The position numbers and the translations under genes are program-made. A stretch of 64,000 nt of DNA, taken from contig NZ_FNRJ01000006.1 of the NCBI RefSeq assembly GCF_900107855.1, forward strand, positions 1 through 64,000, read 5' to 3'. The notes beneath the pieces were generated by a model, which saw only the letters and a list, made by a program, of their open reading frames with translations, was not told the origin of the DNA and searched no databases. Source of the DNA: Marinobacterium iners DSM 11526 (GTDB lineage Bacteria > Pseudomonadota > Gammaproteobacteria > Pseudomonadales > Balneatricaceae). Of this stretch, positions 1 through 9,814 are shown one piece after another. Position 1 is the stretch's first letter. Each line of letters opens with the position of its first letter.

Positions 1-289
1 CCGGTGTCTCGAATACCGAAGCTGCGTGAACAACGTGTTTAGTATTCACAGGTAGCAGCACTAGGAACAAGGAGCCGGCAATCATGAGCGCCAGCCCATT
101 AATATATCGAATATTAATGTCCCATAAACAACGTTAAACGAGCCCTATCGCGTTACGCCCTGCCCAGCTGTTTTGTGTTTGTCAGTCACTCACATTAGAA
201 TATGCATAACGACTAATAAGTAATCCAACGCAATAGTCACGCCGTAGCTAATCAAATCGGTTCATTACTTTACCAAGCAGGAGCTTACT
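1..289. other. Left-edge intergenic region
   Basis: No complete gene is visible. On the minus strand a short hydrophobic reading frame begins at an ATG near position 85 and runs off the window edge (about 28 residues). It could be the start of a membrane protein, but no ribosome binding site precedes it. The stretch just before position 280 is the leader of the next gene. Confidence 0.3.
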
Positions 290-520
290 GTGCTGTCACA
301 ACGCTACACCCGTCTGGTCACCACACTACTGATGTCGATGGTCATGGTTACCCTGATGACGTTTGTGATCACCGCCATCAACACCGGTTTCACCGAAGGC
401 TTCTCGTCACGTTGGGGCATGGCGATTCTGATTGCCTGGCCGATCGCGTTTCCGCTGATTTATGTGCTGCCCAAGCGCATGCAGATGCTGGCCGGTCGGA
501 TTTGCAGCCTGCCTCATTAA
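290..520 (+). CDS. DUF2798 family small membrane protein
   Basis: A 76-residue protein with two hydrophobic segments (about residues 8-30 and 43-60) separated by a short loop. This is the size and layout of the DUF2798 family, whose function is unknown. The start is a GTG preceded at a good distance by AGCAGGAG (about 277-284). It stands alone, followed by a short hairpin. Family assignment is by recognition of the two-helix pattern, not by a search. Confidence 0.7.
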   Translation: MLSQRYTRLVTTLLMSMVMVTLMTFVITAINTGFTEGFSSRWGMAILIAWPIAFPLIYVLPKRMQMLAGRICSLPH

Positions 521-544
521 ATCAGTGTACTGAGTTTGCCCCTC

Positions 545-568
545 GAGCCTGCACCTTGCAGGCTTTTG
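545..568 (+). terminator. Possible intrinsic terminator
   Basis: A 7-bp perfect stem AGCCTGC/GCAGGCT with a 5-nt loop is followed by a short T run. It lies 25 nt past the DUF2798 stop codon. The T run is short, so strength is uncertain. Confidence 0.45.
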
Positions 569-801
569 TCCCCTTGGCACAGCCTAACCTTCGATCCATC
601 CAACGGCCCCTTCTTGTCATCTTGGCCAGGCCAGAGCCTGTAATATATAAAAGCTATCGAACCATTAATTACGATTAATTTCACACATTCATTGCCGCTC
701 GATACCATAGCTCCATATTCGAAATGCGCCCAACGCCGAACGGGAGATCTACAGGACAGGCGGACGGTCGCAACATATAACTTTACCGAGAGATGACGCA
801 C

Positions 802-2340
802 ATGTTGGATACCAATCTGAAGCAGCAGTTGAACACCTACCTGAAGAACATTGTTACCCCGATCGAGCTGACACTGACCACCAATGACAGCGACAAGTCC
901 AAGGAACTGGCGGATCTGACACATGAGATCGCCGAGCTGTCTGACCAGATCAGTGTGAAGGCTGGCAGCGATCGTCGCGCACCGAGCATGGCCGTTGGCG
1001 CCGCCGGTCAGACACCGCGGGTCAACTTTGCCGGTATCCCCATGGGCCACGAATTCACCTCGCTGGTACTGGCATTGCTGCAGGCCGGCGGTCATCCGTC
1101 CAAGACCGATGCCGCACTGCAGGAGCAGATCCGCAACCTGAAGGGCGAATTCCACTTCGAGACCTACATCTCGCTGTCATGCCAGAACTGCCCGGACGTG
1201 GTACAGGCACTGAACCTGATGGCGGTGCTGAACCCGAACATTACCCACACCATGATCGATGGTGCGCTGTTCCAGCAGGAAGTTGAAGAACGTCAGATCA
1301 TGGCCGTGCCGTCCGTCTACCTGAACGGCGAACACTTTGGTCAGGGCCGCATGACGCTGCCGGAGATCGTCAACAAGCTGGATACCGGCGCCGCCGAGAA
1401 AAAGGCAGCCGAGCTGAACGAGCGCGAGCCTTACGAAGTGCTGGTGGTGGGCGGTGGCCCGGCCGGTGCCTCTGCTGCGATCTACGCCGCACGCAAGGGC
1501 ATCCGTACCGGTGTGGTCGCCGAGCGTTTCGGCGGTCAGGTGATGGATACGGTCGGCATCGAGAACTTCATCTCAGTGCCTTACACAGAAGGCCCGAAAC
1601 TGGTCGCCAGCCTGGAGCAGCACGTCAAGGAATATGAAGTCGAGGTGATCACCGAGCAGTCCGCCGCCAAATTGCGCAAGGGCGAGCTGATCGAGGTGGA
1701 GCTGGCCAGCGGTGCGACGCTGAAAAGCCGCAGCGTGATCCTGGCCACCGGTGCGCGCTGGCGTGAAATGAACGTGCCGGGCGAACAGGAGTACCGCGGC
1801 AAGGGCGTGGCCTACTGCCCGCACTGCGACGGCCCGCTGTTCAAGGGCAAGAGCGTGGCGGTAATCGGAGGAGGTAACTCCGGCATCGAGGCGGCGATCG
1901 ACTTGGCCGGTATTGTTAAAGACGTGACCGTGCTGGAATTCTCCGACACCCTGCGCGCCGACAGCGTGCTGGTGAAGAAGGCGGAGTCTCTGCCCAACAT
2001 CAAGATTATCAAGCAGGCGATGACCACCGAGGTTCTGGGTGACGGCAACAAGGTGATCGGCCTGAAATACAAGGACCGCAAGACCGATGAGTCTCACGTG
2101 GTGGATGTGGCCGGCATCTTCGTGCAGATCGGTTTGGTACCGAACAGCGAATGGCTGAAGGATTCACTGGAACTGACCGAGCGCGGCGAGATCGTGATCG
2201 ACAGCCACGGCGCCACTTCCATGCCGGGTGTGTTCGCGGCGGGTGACGTGACCGCCACACCGTACAAGCAGATCATCATCTCGATGGGATCAGGTGCAAC
2301 GGCTGCGCTGGGTGCCTTCGATCACCTGATCCGCAACTGA
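802..2340 (+). CDS. ahpF: Alkyl hydroperoxide reductase subunit F
   Basis: NADH-dependent flavoprotein disulfide reductase that reduces the peroxiredoxin AhpC. It shows the AhpF layout: an N-terminal tandem thioredoxin-like domain with a CxxC (SCQNCPDV), then a thioredoxin-reductase-like part with the GGGPAG FAD motif, the second CxxC (CPHCDGP) and the GGGNSG NAD motif. It ends in GVFAAGDV. Length (512 aa) is normal. An ATG at 793 is in frame, but the GAGAG at 788-792 is spaced correctly only for the ATG at 802, which also gives the MLDTN start typical of the family. No ahpC lies beside it, which is unusual. A terminator follows. Confidence 0.95.
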   Translation: MLDTNLKQQLNTYLKNIVTPIELTLTTNDSDKSKELADLTHEIAELSDQISVKAGSDRRAPSMAVGAAGQTPRVNFAGIPMGHEFTSLVLALLQAGGHPSKTDAALQEQIRNLKGEFHFETYISLSCQNCPDVVQALNLMAVLNPNITHTMIDGALFQQEVEERQIMAVPSVYLNGEHFGQGRMTLPEIVNKLDTGAAEKKAAELNEREPYEVLVVGGGPAGASAAIYAARKGIRTGVVAERFGGQVMDTVGIENFISVPYTEGPKLVASLEQHVKEYEVEVITEQSAAKLRKGELIEVELASGATLKSRSVILATGARWREMNVPGEQEYRGKGVAYCPHCDGPLFKGKSVAVIGGGNSGIEAAIDLAGIVKDVTVLEFSDTLRADSVLVKKAESLPNIKIIKQAMTTEVLGDGNKVIGLKYKDRKTDESHVVDVAGIFVQIGLVPNSEWLKDSLELTERGEIVIDSHGATSMPGVFAAGDVTATPYKQIIISMGSGATAALGAFDHLIRN

Positions 2341-2390
2341 TCGCCCCTTCAAAGCGAACTCTATCTCTCTTCAGCGTTTTGCTGACTTCC

Positions 2391-2414
2391 ACCGCCCTTC
2401 GGGGCGGTTTTTTT
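2391..2414 (+). terminator. Intrinsic terminator after ahpF
   Basis: Stem CCGCCC/GGGCGG with a TTCG tetraloop followed by seven T residues, 51 nt past the ahpF stop. A clear Rho-independent terminator. Confidence 0.9.
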
Positions 2415-2420
2415 GTTCAG

Positions 2421-3305
2421 TCACCACGGCAATCCGCCCTTGAAACGTTCAATCAGAAAATCACACAGCAGCTGCAGTCGTGGCGAGCGCTGTCGCGCCT
2501 GTGGATACACCAGCCAGACGCCGCTATAGGGGTAACGGTACTGTTCCAGCATCGAGATCAGCTCACCACGCCTCAGGGCCGGCTCGACGTAATAGTCGGG
2601 CAGTTGGGCGATCCCCAACCCTTTGCTGACCGCATCCAGCAACGCAGGGCCAGAATTGGAACGCCAGTTGCCGCTGGCTTTCAGCTCCTTGCGCTGGCCA
2701 TTTTCACTGAACAGCCAGAAGCTGTTGGACCCCATCAGGCAGTTGTGTCGCCCCAGCTCTGACAGTGTATGTGGCATAGGGTGACGCTGCAGGTAACTGG
2801 CGCTGGCACAGAGGTATTCGCGCCGATCGCACAGGCGTCGCGCCAGTAAAGAGGAGTCCTTAAGCGTGCCCATGCGTACGGCCAGGTCATAGCCTTCGCT
2901 GATCAGATCGGTCTGACGGTTGGTCAGGTGCAGGTCGAGGCTGATTTTCGGGTACTGCAGCATGAAGTCGTTCAGCTGCGGCGCCAGAAAACGCTCACCG
3001 AAGGTGGTGGCACAGGTCACGCGAAGCGTACCGGAAGGCTCTGCCTGAAAACTGGACAGCTCTTCTTCCGCCGCGCTGAAGCCCTGCAGCAGTTCACGGC
3101 AGTGCTGAAAGTAGTGCTCGCCCGCTTCACTAAGCCGAAACTTGCGCGTGGTGCGATACAACAACGGCGTACTCAATTCAGCCTCCAGCCGGGCTACCAG
3201 CCGGCTGATATGCGAGGGCGAGACCCTGAGCTTGCGTGCCGCCGCCGAAAAGCTGCCCTGCTGTACTACCTCGACAAAGGCTTCTATAGCTTCCCAGTGC
3301 CGCAT
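2421..3305 (-). CDS. LysR-family regulator of the adjacent formaldehyde genes
   Basis: A 294-residue LysR-type regulator: N-terminal winged helix-turn-helix (about residues 1-60, with SFSAAARKLRVSPSHISRLV) and a substrate-binding domain. The start chosen (MRHWEAIEAF) follows GGGGAA. An upstream in-frame extension to 3365 lacks support. It is divergent from frmA with about 160 bp between them, the usual arrangement for an activator and its target. Pseudomonas has a LysR gene in the same place beside its glutathione-dependent formaldehyde dehydrogenase. A decayed second copy lies at 5690-5955. Confidence 0.88.
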   Translation of the reverse strand: MRHWEAIEAFVEVVQQGSFSAAARKLRVSPSHISRLVARLEAELSTPLLYRTTRKFRLSEAGEHYFQHCRELLQGFSAAEEELSSFQAEPSGTLRVTCATTFGERFLAPQLNDFMLQYPKISLDLHLTNRQTDLISEGYDLAVRMGTLKDSSLLARRLCDRREYLCASASYLQRHPMPHTLSELGRHNCLMGSNSFWLFSENGQRKELKASGNWRSNSGPALLDAVSKGLGIAQLPDYYVEPALRRGELISMLEQYRYPYSGVWLVYPQARQRSPRLQLLCDFLIERFKGGLPW

Positions 3306-3327
3306 TCTGTGTTCCCCGCCCGTCTGA

Positions 3328-4581
<1,254 letters not shown>

Positions 4582-4595
4582 TCAAGGAGAGTCCC

Positions 4596-5447
4596 ATGAC
4601 TCAAGCAGCCCCCGAGCTGGTCGCCAGCAACAAATGCTTTGACGGTTGGCTCAAGCGCTACAAACACAGTTCGACGACGACCGGCACGGAGATGGTGTTT
4701 GCCATCTACCTGCCACCGCAGGCACAAACGCAGCCGGTACCGGTACTGTACTGGCTGTCGGGCCTGACCTGTACGGATGAGAACTTCATGCAGAAAGCCG
4801 GTGCCCAACGCGTTGCCGCCGAACTGGGCGTCGCCATTGTTGCGCCGGATACCAGTCCGCGTGGAACCGACTTGCCCGGCGAGCATGACAGCTACGATTT
4901 CGGCTCCGGTGCCGGTTTTTATGTGAATGCGACCGAGACGCCCTGATCTGCTCACTATCGCATGTACGATTATGTGACCGACGAGCTGCCGGCACTGATC
5001 GAACAGCATTTTCCGGTAACCCAAAAACGCGCCATCAGTGGCCACTCCATGGGTGGTCACGGTGCGCTGATCTGTGCTTTGAAGAATCCGGGCCGATATG
5101 TATCGGTATCGGCTTTCGCGCCGATCAGTAATCCGATCAACTGCCCGTGGGGCGAAAAGGCGTTTTCAGGCTATCTGGGCACTGATCGCGAAGCATGGAA
5201 AGCCTGGGACAGCTGTGAACTGATCGCAACCGCGAAAGAACGGCTGCCGATTCTGGTGGATCAGGGCGAGGCGGATGATTTCCTGCAGGAACAGCTCAAG
5301 CCGGAAGCGCTGAAAGCAGCCTGTGCGTCGGCGGGACATCCGCTGGAGCTGCGCATGCGCCCCGGTTATGACCACAGCTACTTCTTCATCGCCAGCTTTA
5401 TCGGAGACCACCTGCGCCATCATGCCCGGGCGCTGGGCCTGGGCTGA
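4596..5447 (+). pseudogene. fghA: S-formylglutathione hydrolase with in-frame TGA
   Basis: Would hydrolyse S-formylglutathione to formate and glutathione, completing the frmA pathway. The reading frame is intact except for one TGA at 4944-4946 (codon 117), where the family has Trp (after NATETP, before the HYRMYDY segment). If that codon were TGG, the product would be a normal 283-aa esterase with the nucleophile Ser in GHSMGG (about residue 151) and the YDHSYFF histidine. As written only a 116-aa fragment or an N-terminally truncated product could be made. It may be a real nonsense mutation, a sequencing error, or low-level readthrough. ATG at 4596 follows AAGGAGAG. Confidence 0.88.
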
Positions 5448-5468
5448 AGCGCCGCCTGAAACAGGCAC

Positions 5469-5505
5469 AAAAACGCCGACCCGTGCAAGCCAGTCGGCGT
5501 TTTTC
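5469..5505. terminator. Bidirectional terminator after fghA
   Basis: Inverted repeat AACGCCGAC / GTCGGCGTT flanked by an A run on the left and a T run on the right, so it can act on both strands. The same element, with different loop sequence, follows the second fghA copy at about 14361. Confidence 0.8.
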
Positions 5506-5524
5506 GTACGCTTTCGCGTGACGC

Positions 5525-5700
5525 TTAGAGCGCTGCCAGTACCGCTTCAGCGCCGCTAGTCTCGACTAGTCTTTCTCGTCCACGTTCAGCAACTCAACCA
5601 CACCGTCGTTGACGATCATTGCGTAGCGCTGGCTGCGCTTGCCAAACTGGATACCGGCCAGGTCCAGGTCCAGCTTCAGACCCAGAGCCGACGCGCCAGC
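5525..5700 (-). pseudogene. Decayed C-terminal end of a peroxiredoxin gene
   Basis: The minus strand encodes recognisable Prx C-terminal sequence (GIQFGKRSQRYAMIVNDG, then ELLNVDEK) matching the end of the intact peroxiredoxin at 14425-14901. A short insertion then shifts the frame before the terminal VLAAL-like residues. Nothing N-terminal of about residue 105 remains; at about 5690-5700 the sequence runs into the LysR remnant across a few shared bases. It is much more diverged from its intact partner than the two fghA copies are from each other. Confidence 0.75.
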
Positions 5701-5955
5701 AGCGAAGAATCTTTCAACGTGCCCATGCGCACGGCCAGGTCATAGCCTCCGGTAATCAGAACCGTCTGGCGGTTGGTCAGGTACAGGTCGAGGCTGATTT
5801 CGGGCATTGCTCATGAAGTCGTTGAACTGGGGCGCCAGAAAGCGTTCACCGAAGGTGATGGCACAGGTGATGCGCAACTTGCCGGAGGGTTCGGATTGGA
5901 AACGGCCTTCCTGAACCACAGCCACATAGGCCTCGATTGCATTCCGCCGCCGCAT
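5690..5955 (-). pseudogene. Decayed second copy of the LysR regulator
   Basis: Clear homology to the LysR gene at 2421-3305: N-terminus MRRRNAIEAYVAVVQEG, then a deletion of roughly 190 nt that removes most of the helix-turn-helix. The sequence resumes at SEPSGKLRITC and the GERFLAPQ segment, then shifts frame and stops matching. It lies on the minus strand just before the accessory island, the same position and orientation relative to its neighbours as the intact copy has to frmA. Confidence 0.8.
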
Positions 5956-6160
5956 TCATCTTTCCTATACAGATTATTGCTGTACTGCAATAAAAAATAC
6001 CATGGCGGCGCTATTGGGGCACTAGATAATCGACTTCAGGAACCCTAAGATGAGAATGAGATCGTGGCATTTATTACCAGCGGGGATAGCTGGTTGAGAA
6101 AACACTAATATATAAAAGCGCTGATAATCGGCACCTTTTTAACTCAGAATAACTATAAAA

Positions 6161-7819
6161 ATGGATTCATTAAAAAGCCTTCTAGGCCACCCGCTACTGG
6201 AAGACGAGATTCTGGACAAAACCGAAGAGGGCAGAATCTATCTTCTCAATCAACGCATGCTGTTACTCCATGGCTATTCCTTAGCCAACCTGCGACGTGA
6301 GTTCATCGAACACGCCGGGCTCAAAACCACCCGGGAGATATTCACAAGACTGGGCTACCAGCAGGGTGCCGAAGATGCTTTGAAGCTTAAGCAGAAGGGG
6401 GTCAAGGATCTGGATGAACTTTTCTATTACGGCCCCAAGATCCGGGAGATGGAGGGTTTCGTACTGAACCGTGCTGTAGAACGGATGCAGTACGATGAGG
6501 ACACAGGCAAATTCTGGGGTGACTATATTTGGGAATCTTCCTGGGAGTCCAAGGCCCATCTGGAGCACCTTGGCGTCAGTGGTTTTCCCGCCTGTTGGTT
6601 GATGACGGGATACGCATGCGGCTACACCACAACCGTGATGGGACGCCCCATTCTGTGGAAAGAGGTCGAATGCGTGGCCATGGGTCACAAGCATTGCCGG
6701 GTTGTCGGAGTACCTCTCGAAGATGAAGAGGACATCGGCGAACATCTCAGCTTCATGCGGATAGAAGAGTTCGTCTCACCACCGAAGTCCAGCAGATGCT
6801 TGCAATTAGAGAGGTTACAGGCCGACGACAGCGAGACAGTCCTGCCCGATATCATCGGTTCATCACGCCAATTTAATGAGGTGGCCACACAATTAAAAAA
6901 AGTAGCGGTGACCAACTCTACCGTGTTGTTGATGGGTGAAAGCGGGGTTGGAAAGGAGCGATTCGCTCGCGCTCTACACTCCATCAGCAAACGTTCTGAC
7001 GGCCCCTTTGTCTCAGTTAACTGTGCGGCAATACCCGCTGATCTGGTGGAATCCGAACTATTTGGTGTGGAAAAAGGAGCCTTCACCGGCGCTGTCGAAT
7101 CCCGTCCGGGGCGCTTCGAGCGTGCTCACGGCGGCACATTGTTTCTTGATGAGATCAGCAGCTTACCCCTGGAAGCACAGGGCAAACTGCTGCGCGTACT
7201 CCAGGAGAGGGAGATCGAGCGAGTAGGCGGAACCAATACCAAAAAGGTCAACGTGAGAATCGTGGCCGCCGCCAACACCAACCTGTCAGAGGATGTGTTG
7301 CATGGCAAGTTCAGATCCGACCTCTACTACCGAATCAATATTTTCCCGGTGAAGATTCCACCGCTAAGGGAGCGAAAGGGCGATATCGCCTTGCTGGTCA
7401 ACCTGTTTATCAACCGCTTTGCCAATGAAATAGACAAGCATATTACCGGCATTTCAAGAAAGGCATTTACCCGGCTACTTAACCATGAGTGGCCCGGAAA
7501 TGTACGAGAATTGGAAAACGTCTGTGAGCGCGCGGTTATTCTTGCGGAAAATGACGGCAACATCGACATCCATCATCTGATGATCGACAACGACGATATC
7601 GCACTGGCTCAGAGCCATACACCGAACCCGATCACACAAGAATCTGCGATCGACCACCTGATCTCCAGCATTAATTCCTTCGATGAGATCGAAGACCTGA
7701 TACTAAAACATGCCCTTGAGCGCAATGACGGCAACGTATCGGCTGCCGCACGATACCTGAACTTAAGACGGGGCCAGTTTGAGTACCGACTGAAAAAGCA
7801 TCAGAATGCCGACAACTAA
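6161..7819 (+). CDS. DmpR/XylR-type sigma-54-dependent aromatic sensor-activator
   Basis: A 552-aa activator with the full DmpR layout: XylR_N/V4R sensor domain (about 1-205), linker, AAA+ domain (about 232-465) and Fis-type helix-turn-helix (about 510-547). Walker A is GESGVGKE (259-266), the sigma-54 contact loop GAFTGA (306-311), Walker B FLDE (328-331). The four sensor zinc ligands known from MopR/DmpR are kept (C145, E168, C171, C179). The aromatic-pocket Trp of the IDSFEVE-like segment appears as W124. The His of the GPQLH motif that contacts phenol in DmpR/MopR is Arg here (GPKIR, R95), suggesting a different effector. Its base composition is more AT-rich than the flanking core genes. 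Likely controls the units starting near 9164 and 13038. Confidence 0.9.
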   Translation: MDSLKSLLGHPLLEDEILDKTEEGRIYLLNQRMLLLHGYSLANLRREFIEHAGLKTTREIFTRLGYQQGAEDALKLKQKGVKDLDELFYYGPKIREMEGFVLNRAVERMQYDEDTGKFWGDYIWESSWESKAHLEHLGVSGFPACWLMTGYACGYTTTVMGRPILWKEVECVAMGHKHCRVVGVPLEDEEDIGEHLSFMRIEEFVSPPKSSRCLQLERLQADDSETVLPDIIGSSRQFNEVATQLKKVAVTNSTVLLMGESGVGKERFARALHSISKRSDGPFVSVNCAAIPADLVESELFGVEKGAFTGAVESRPGRFERAHGGTLFLDEISSLPLEAQGKLLRVLQEREIERVGGTNTKKVNVRIVAAANTNLSEDVLHGKFRSDLYYRINIFPVKIPPLRERKGDIALLVNLFINRFANEIDKHITGISRKAFTRLLNHEWPGNVRELENVCERAVILAENDGNIDIHHLMIDNDDIALAQSHTPNPITQESAIDHLISSINSFDEIEDLILKHALERNDGNVSAAARYLNLRRGQFEYRLKKHQNADN

Positions 7820-7873
7820 GCCTATCCCACCCGAAGAAAACCGCTACAAGTGCCGCATTACACGTAATGCTGT

Positions 7874-8095
7874 TCACTTAAGCGGAGCAACTTTTCGGTT
7901 CACGGGATAGCGGGTTTCGGAAATCTTGACCGCCCTCGGCCTTGAGGAGCGAGAACGGTTATCCAGAAACAGGCTGGCCACTCCAGCTCTCAGTTCCGAG
8001 AACCTTACTCCCGTTCTCGATACCGGCTGCGCAGCCGCCATCACGATTAACTGAGCCGCGATATATTGATAGGCCGGTTTAAGAGGGCTGCCCAA
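7874..8095 (-). pseudogene. C-terminal fragment of an IS transposase (IS4-like)
   Basis: A 73-residue frame with a basic tail (RSSRPRAVKISETRYPVNRK) of the kind seen at the C-terminus of some IS4-family transposases. Its stop codon lies inside the left terminal inverted repeat, as expected for a transposase ending at an IS border. The catalytic region is missing. The family call rests on recall of the tail and the inverted repeats. Confidence 0.5.
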
Positions 8096-8110
8096 CTCTG
8101 TCTTTTCAAA

Positions 8111-8479
8111 CTAATGGTCCGCCATTACCCCACTCTCAAGGAACTGGCGCAACAGTGACAAGACACTGCCGTCCGTGAGCCGTCGGCTGAACTGGCGGAT
8201 GATCAAGTCATGGTTTAACGTGTCGAAGTATTTCGACAGGTCCATGTCCACGATCCACTCACATCGATAACGACGAATAAACAGCGTCGCCTTGCCTATC
8301 GCGTGATGGCCACTGCGTCCCGGACGATACGACGGATGAAAGTCCGGACCAAAGATCGGTTCAATCAGGCTCTACCCATCGATTCCGGCCGCACCTCGGT
8401 TGAGTTTGACGTGTTTGAAGGCTTGATACAGACGCCGCATCGACAGCAACTGTCCGTAAAAACTGTAGTATTTCCTCAT
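8111..8479 (-). pseudogene. Truncated group II intron reverse transcriptase
   Basis: The frame begins MRKYYSFYGQ and contains the intron-RT opening (YQAFKHVKLNRGAAGIDG). A TAG stop follows at codon 36, with an apparent small internal deletion. The frame resumes with YRPGRSGHHA and WIVDMDLSKYFDTLNHDLL-like residues (RT blocks up to the first catalytic Asp). It ends at codon 123, before the YADD motif, maturase and endonuclease regions. The product would be inactive. Confidence 0.85.
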
Positions 8480-8917
8480 ACCTGCTCAGCTTTAGGATGA
8501 CGACTCCGGTCGTTCCGGTTTTATCCTCCATACTGTTGCCAGGCTTCTCAGGCGGGAACTTCATCACTACTACAGCTTCATCTGCCACCTCACACCCGCT
8601 GTGGCCTTGGCTTTTACCTTGAGCCTCAACGTCCGGTCGGGCCGGATAGAGTGTCAGGCTTCCCCGGTTACTGCACCGGCTCCCTGTCAACGATTCCACC
8701 CTCAAGCACAGCACAGGTCTGACCGAGTATCGGGCTTCGCGCTATTTTGCACGCTTACCCACCTGCACTGCCGAAGTAGGTTCACTTGCGTTGTGTACCG
8801 TTAACCTCCTATGGCTTCCTTCAGACCCTGCCGTTGGCCAGCAACACCCTTGCCAACCGGGTTGTCTTCCCCTCAGTCAGGGCGACTCCTCCTTTTTGCC
8901 GGCTTCACCGGGCAAAC
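8480..8917 (-). ncRNA. 5' ribozyme part of a group II intron (probably IIC)
   Basis: About 440 nt lie between the RT start and a GTTTGCCCGGTG boundary at about 8917, the size expected for the intron sequence before the RT. The boundary falls directly after a terminator hairpin and its T run read in the same direction, which is the known target preference of class C introns. Domains V and VI are absent because the element is cut after the RT fragment, so it cannot splice. Confidence 0.65.
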
Positions 8918-8918
8918 A

Positions 8919-8954
8919 AAAAATCCGGTATCCAATGAAGAATACCGGATTTTC
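8919..8954. terminator. Terminator hairpin used as the intron target
   Basis: Stem ATCCGGTAT/ATACCGGAT (8923-8931 and 8942-8950) with a 10-nt loop. On the minus strand it is followed by TTTTTT and then the presumed intron 5' end; on the plus strand by TTTTC. It lies inside the IS remnant near its right inverted repeat, where IS elements often block read-through from outside. Confidence 0.75.
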
Positions 8955-9137
8955 TTAGAGCCTTCGGTCAGCAGCAAGTCTTAACCGAACAGCATTACGC
9001 GGCTCTTTTTATTTTAGTTCTGATTTCAAGAAAACATTCTGTTTTTTTTCGTCATATAGAAAAACCTGCGTATTGAAAACACTTCGAAAATCACCTAAAT
9101 AAATTCAACTATTTGTTTTTAAACATTTATTCAATAC

Positions 9138-9153
9138 TGGCCTGCTAAATGCT
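9138..9153 (+). promoter_or_regulatory. Sigma-54 promoter of the lipoprotein-Rieske operon
   Basis: TGGCCTGCTAAATGCT fits the -24/-12 consensus TGGCACGNNNNTTGCW: TGGC, the G at position 7, TGC and the final W are kept, with the required 10 nt between GG and GC. A start site is expected near 9164, 30 nt before the lipoprotein ATG. The upstream stretch to 9000 is AT-rich and ends at the IS remnant. No convincing XylR/DmpR upstream site was found there. Confidence 0.6.
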
Positions 9154-9193
9154 TAGTCATGACTGTCAATAAAAATAAAGATAGACAGTCACT

Positions 9194-9706
9194 ATGCGTA
9201 CCCCAATAAGAAGAAAAGAGAACGCCGTTTCCTGGCTTCGACCGGGAAATCCCGCCCTCGTCACACTGACACTAGCAGCCATCTTGCTGCTGAGCGCTTG
9301 CGAAGCCCCACTGAATTTGACCGGTGTCGATGGCCTGGTGCTGTCCCGCACCATCGGCAGCGAGGCCTGCGCCGATAGCAGTGTAATCGCGCTGGGCTTT
9401 GACAAGCAGCTCTGGCGTAGCGATGACGATGGCACGAGCCGGCAGGCGCTCTCCACCCCCACCCTGGAGAACCTGCTCGACCTGACCTGCGCCCCCGATG
9501 GCCGCTATTGGGCCACCGGCCAGGCCCATCCGGATCACCATCTGCCGGTGAACAAAGACACCTGTGTGTCCATTGATGACTCGCTCACCATGGTCGATGT
9601 CCAGGCACAGCACTGCACCACTGGCCAGTTCAAAGGGATTGTCGACCCCGACATGAGCCCACAAGACAAGTTCACGGTGCAAAACATGCATAGCTCAGGC
9701 AACTAA
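9194..9706 (+). CDS. Unrecognised lipoprotein heading the Rieske operon
   Basis: A 170-aa protein with a signal peptide and a lipobox (LLLSAC, about residues 31-36), so probably membrane-anchored and facing the periplasm. Cysteines recur in the mature part (CAD, LTCAPDG, DTCVS, QHCTTG). A WATGQAHPDH stretch loosely recalls BNR/Ycf48-like blades, but the protein is too short for a full propeller, so it may be truncated. I do not recognise the family. It lies just after the sigma-54 promoter and 108 nt before the Rieske oxygenase, with a hairpin in that gap. Confidence 0.6.
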   Translation: MRTPIRRKENAVSWLRPGNPALVTLTLAAILLLSACEAPLNLTGVDGLVLSRTIGSEACADSSVIALGFDKQLWRSDDDGTSRQALSTPTLENLLDLTCAPDGRYWATGQAHPDHHLPVNKDTCVSIDDSLTMVDVQAQHCTTGQFKGIVDPDMSPQDKFTVQNMHSSGN

Positions 9707-9756
9707 ACAATAACGAATACCACCGGTCCCGTGGACATGGACAGCCCGAGACCTTT

Positions 9757-9791
9757 GAGAGGTGCTTGCACCAGTAACACCCCTCTTTTTT
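9757..9791 (+). terminator. Hairpin with T run between the lipoprotein and Rieske genes
   Basis: GAGAGGTG (9757-9764) and CACCCCTC (9778-9785) pair over 8 positions with one mismatch, followed by six T residues. It has the form of an intrinsic terminator or attenuator, and sits 10 nt before the Rieske ribosome binding site. If it works, it sets the ratio of lipoprotein to oxygenase transcript. Confidence 0.6.
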
Positions 9792-9814
9792 CAAATCCAA
9801 GACGAGGTTTAAAC

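Larger units (their letters stand above)
7863..8999. mobile_element. Wreck of an insertion sequence with 20-bp terminal inverted repeats
   Basis: Positions 7863-7882 and 8980-8999 are inverted repeats matching at 18 of 20 positions (outer part CGTAATGCTGTTC). Between them, on the minus strand, are a C-terminal transposase fragment ending inside the left repeat, and a terminator hairpin near the right repeat. This fits an IS4-like element. Its interior was hit by a group II intron and then lost most of the transposase. No clear target-site duplication is visible. The wreck separates the activator gene from the operon it probably controls. Confidence 0.6.

Noticed and set aside
1-85. Minus-strand hydrophobic frame running off the left edge
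   Set aside because: Only 28 codons, no ribosome site and no recognisable family; left as unresolved.
640-690. Possible OxyR site before ahpF (CTATCG with repeated ATTAAT)
   Set aside because: Only fragments of the OxyR pattern are present at irregular spacing; not enough to claim.
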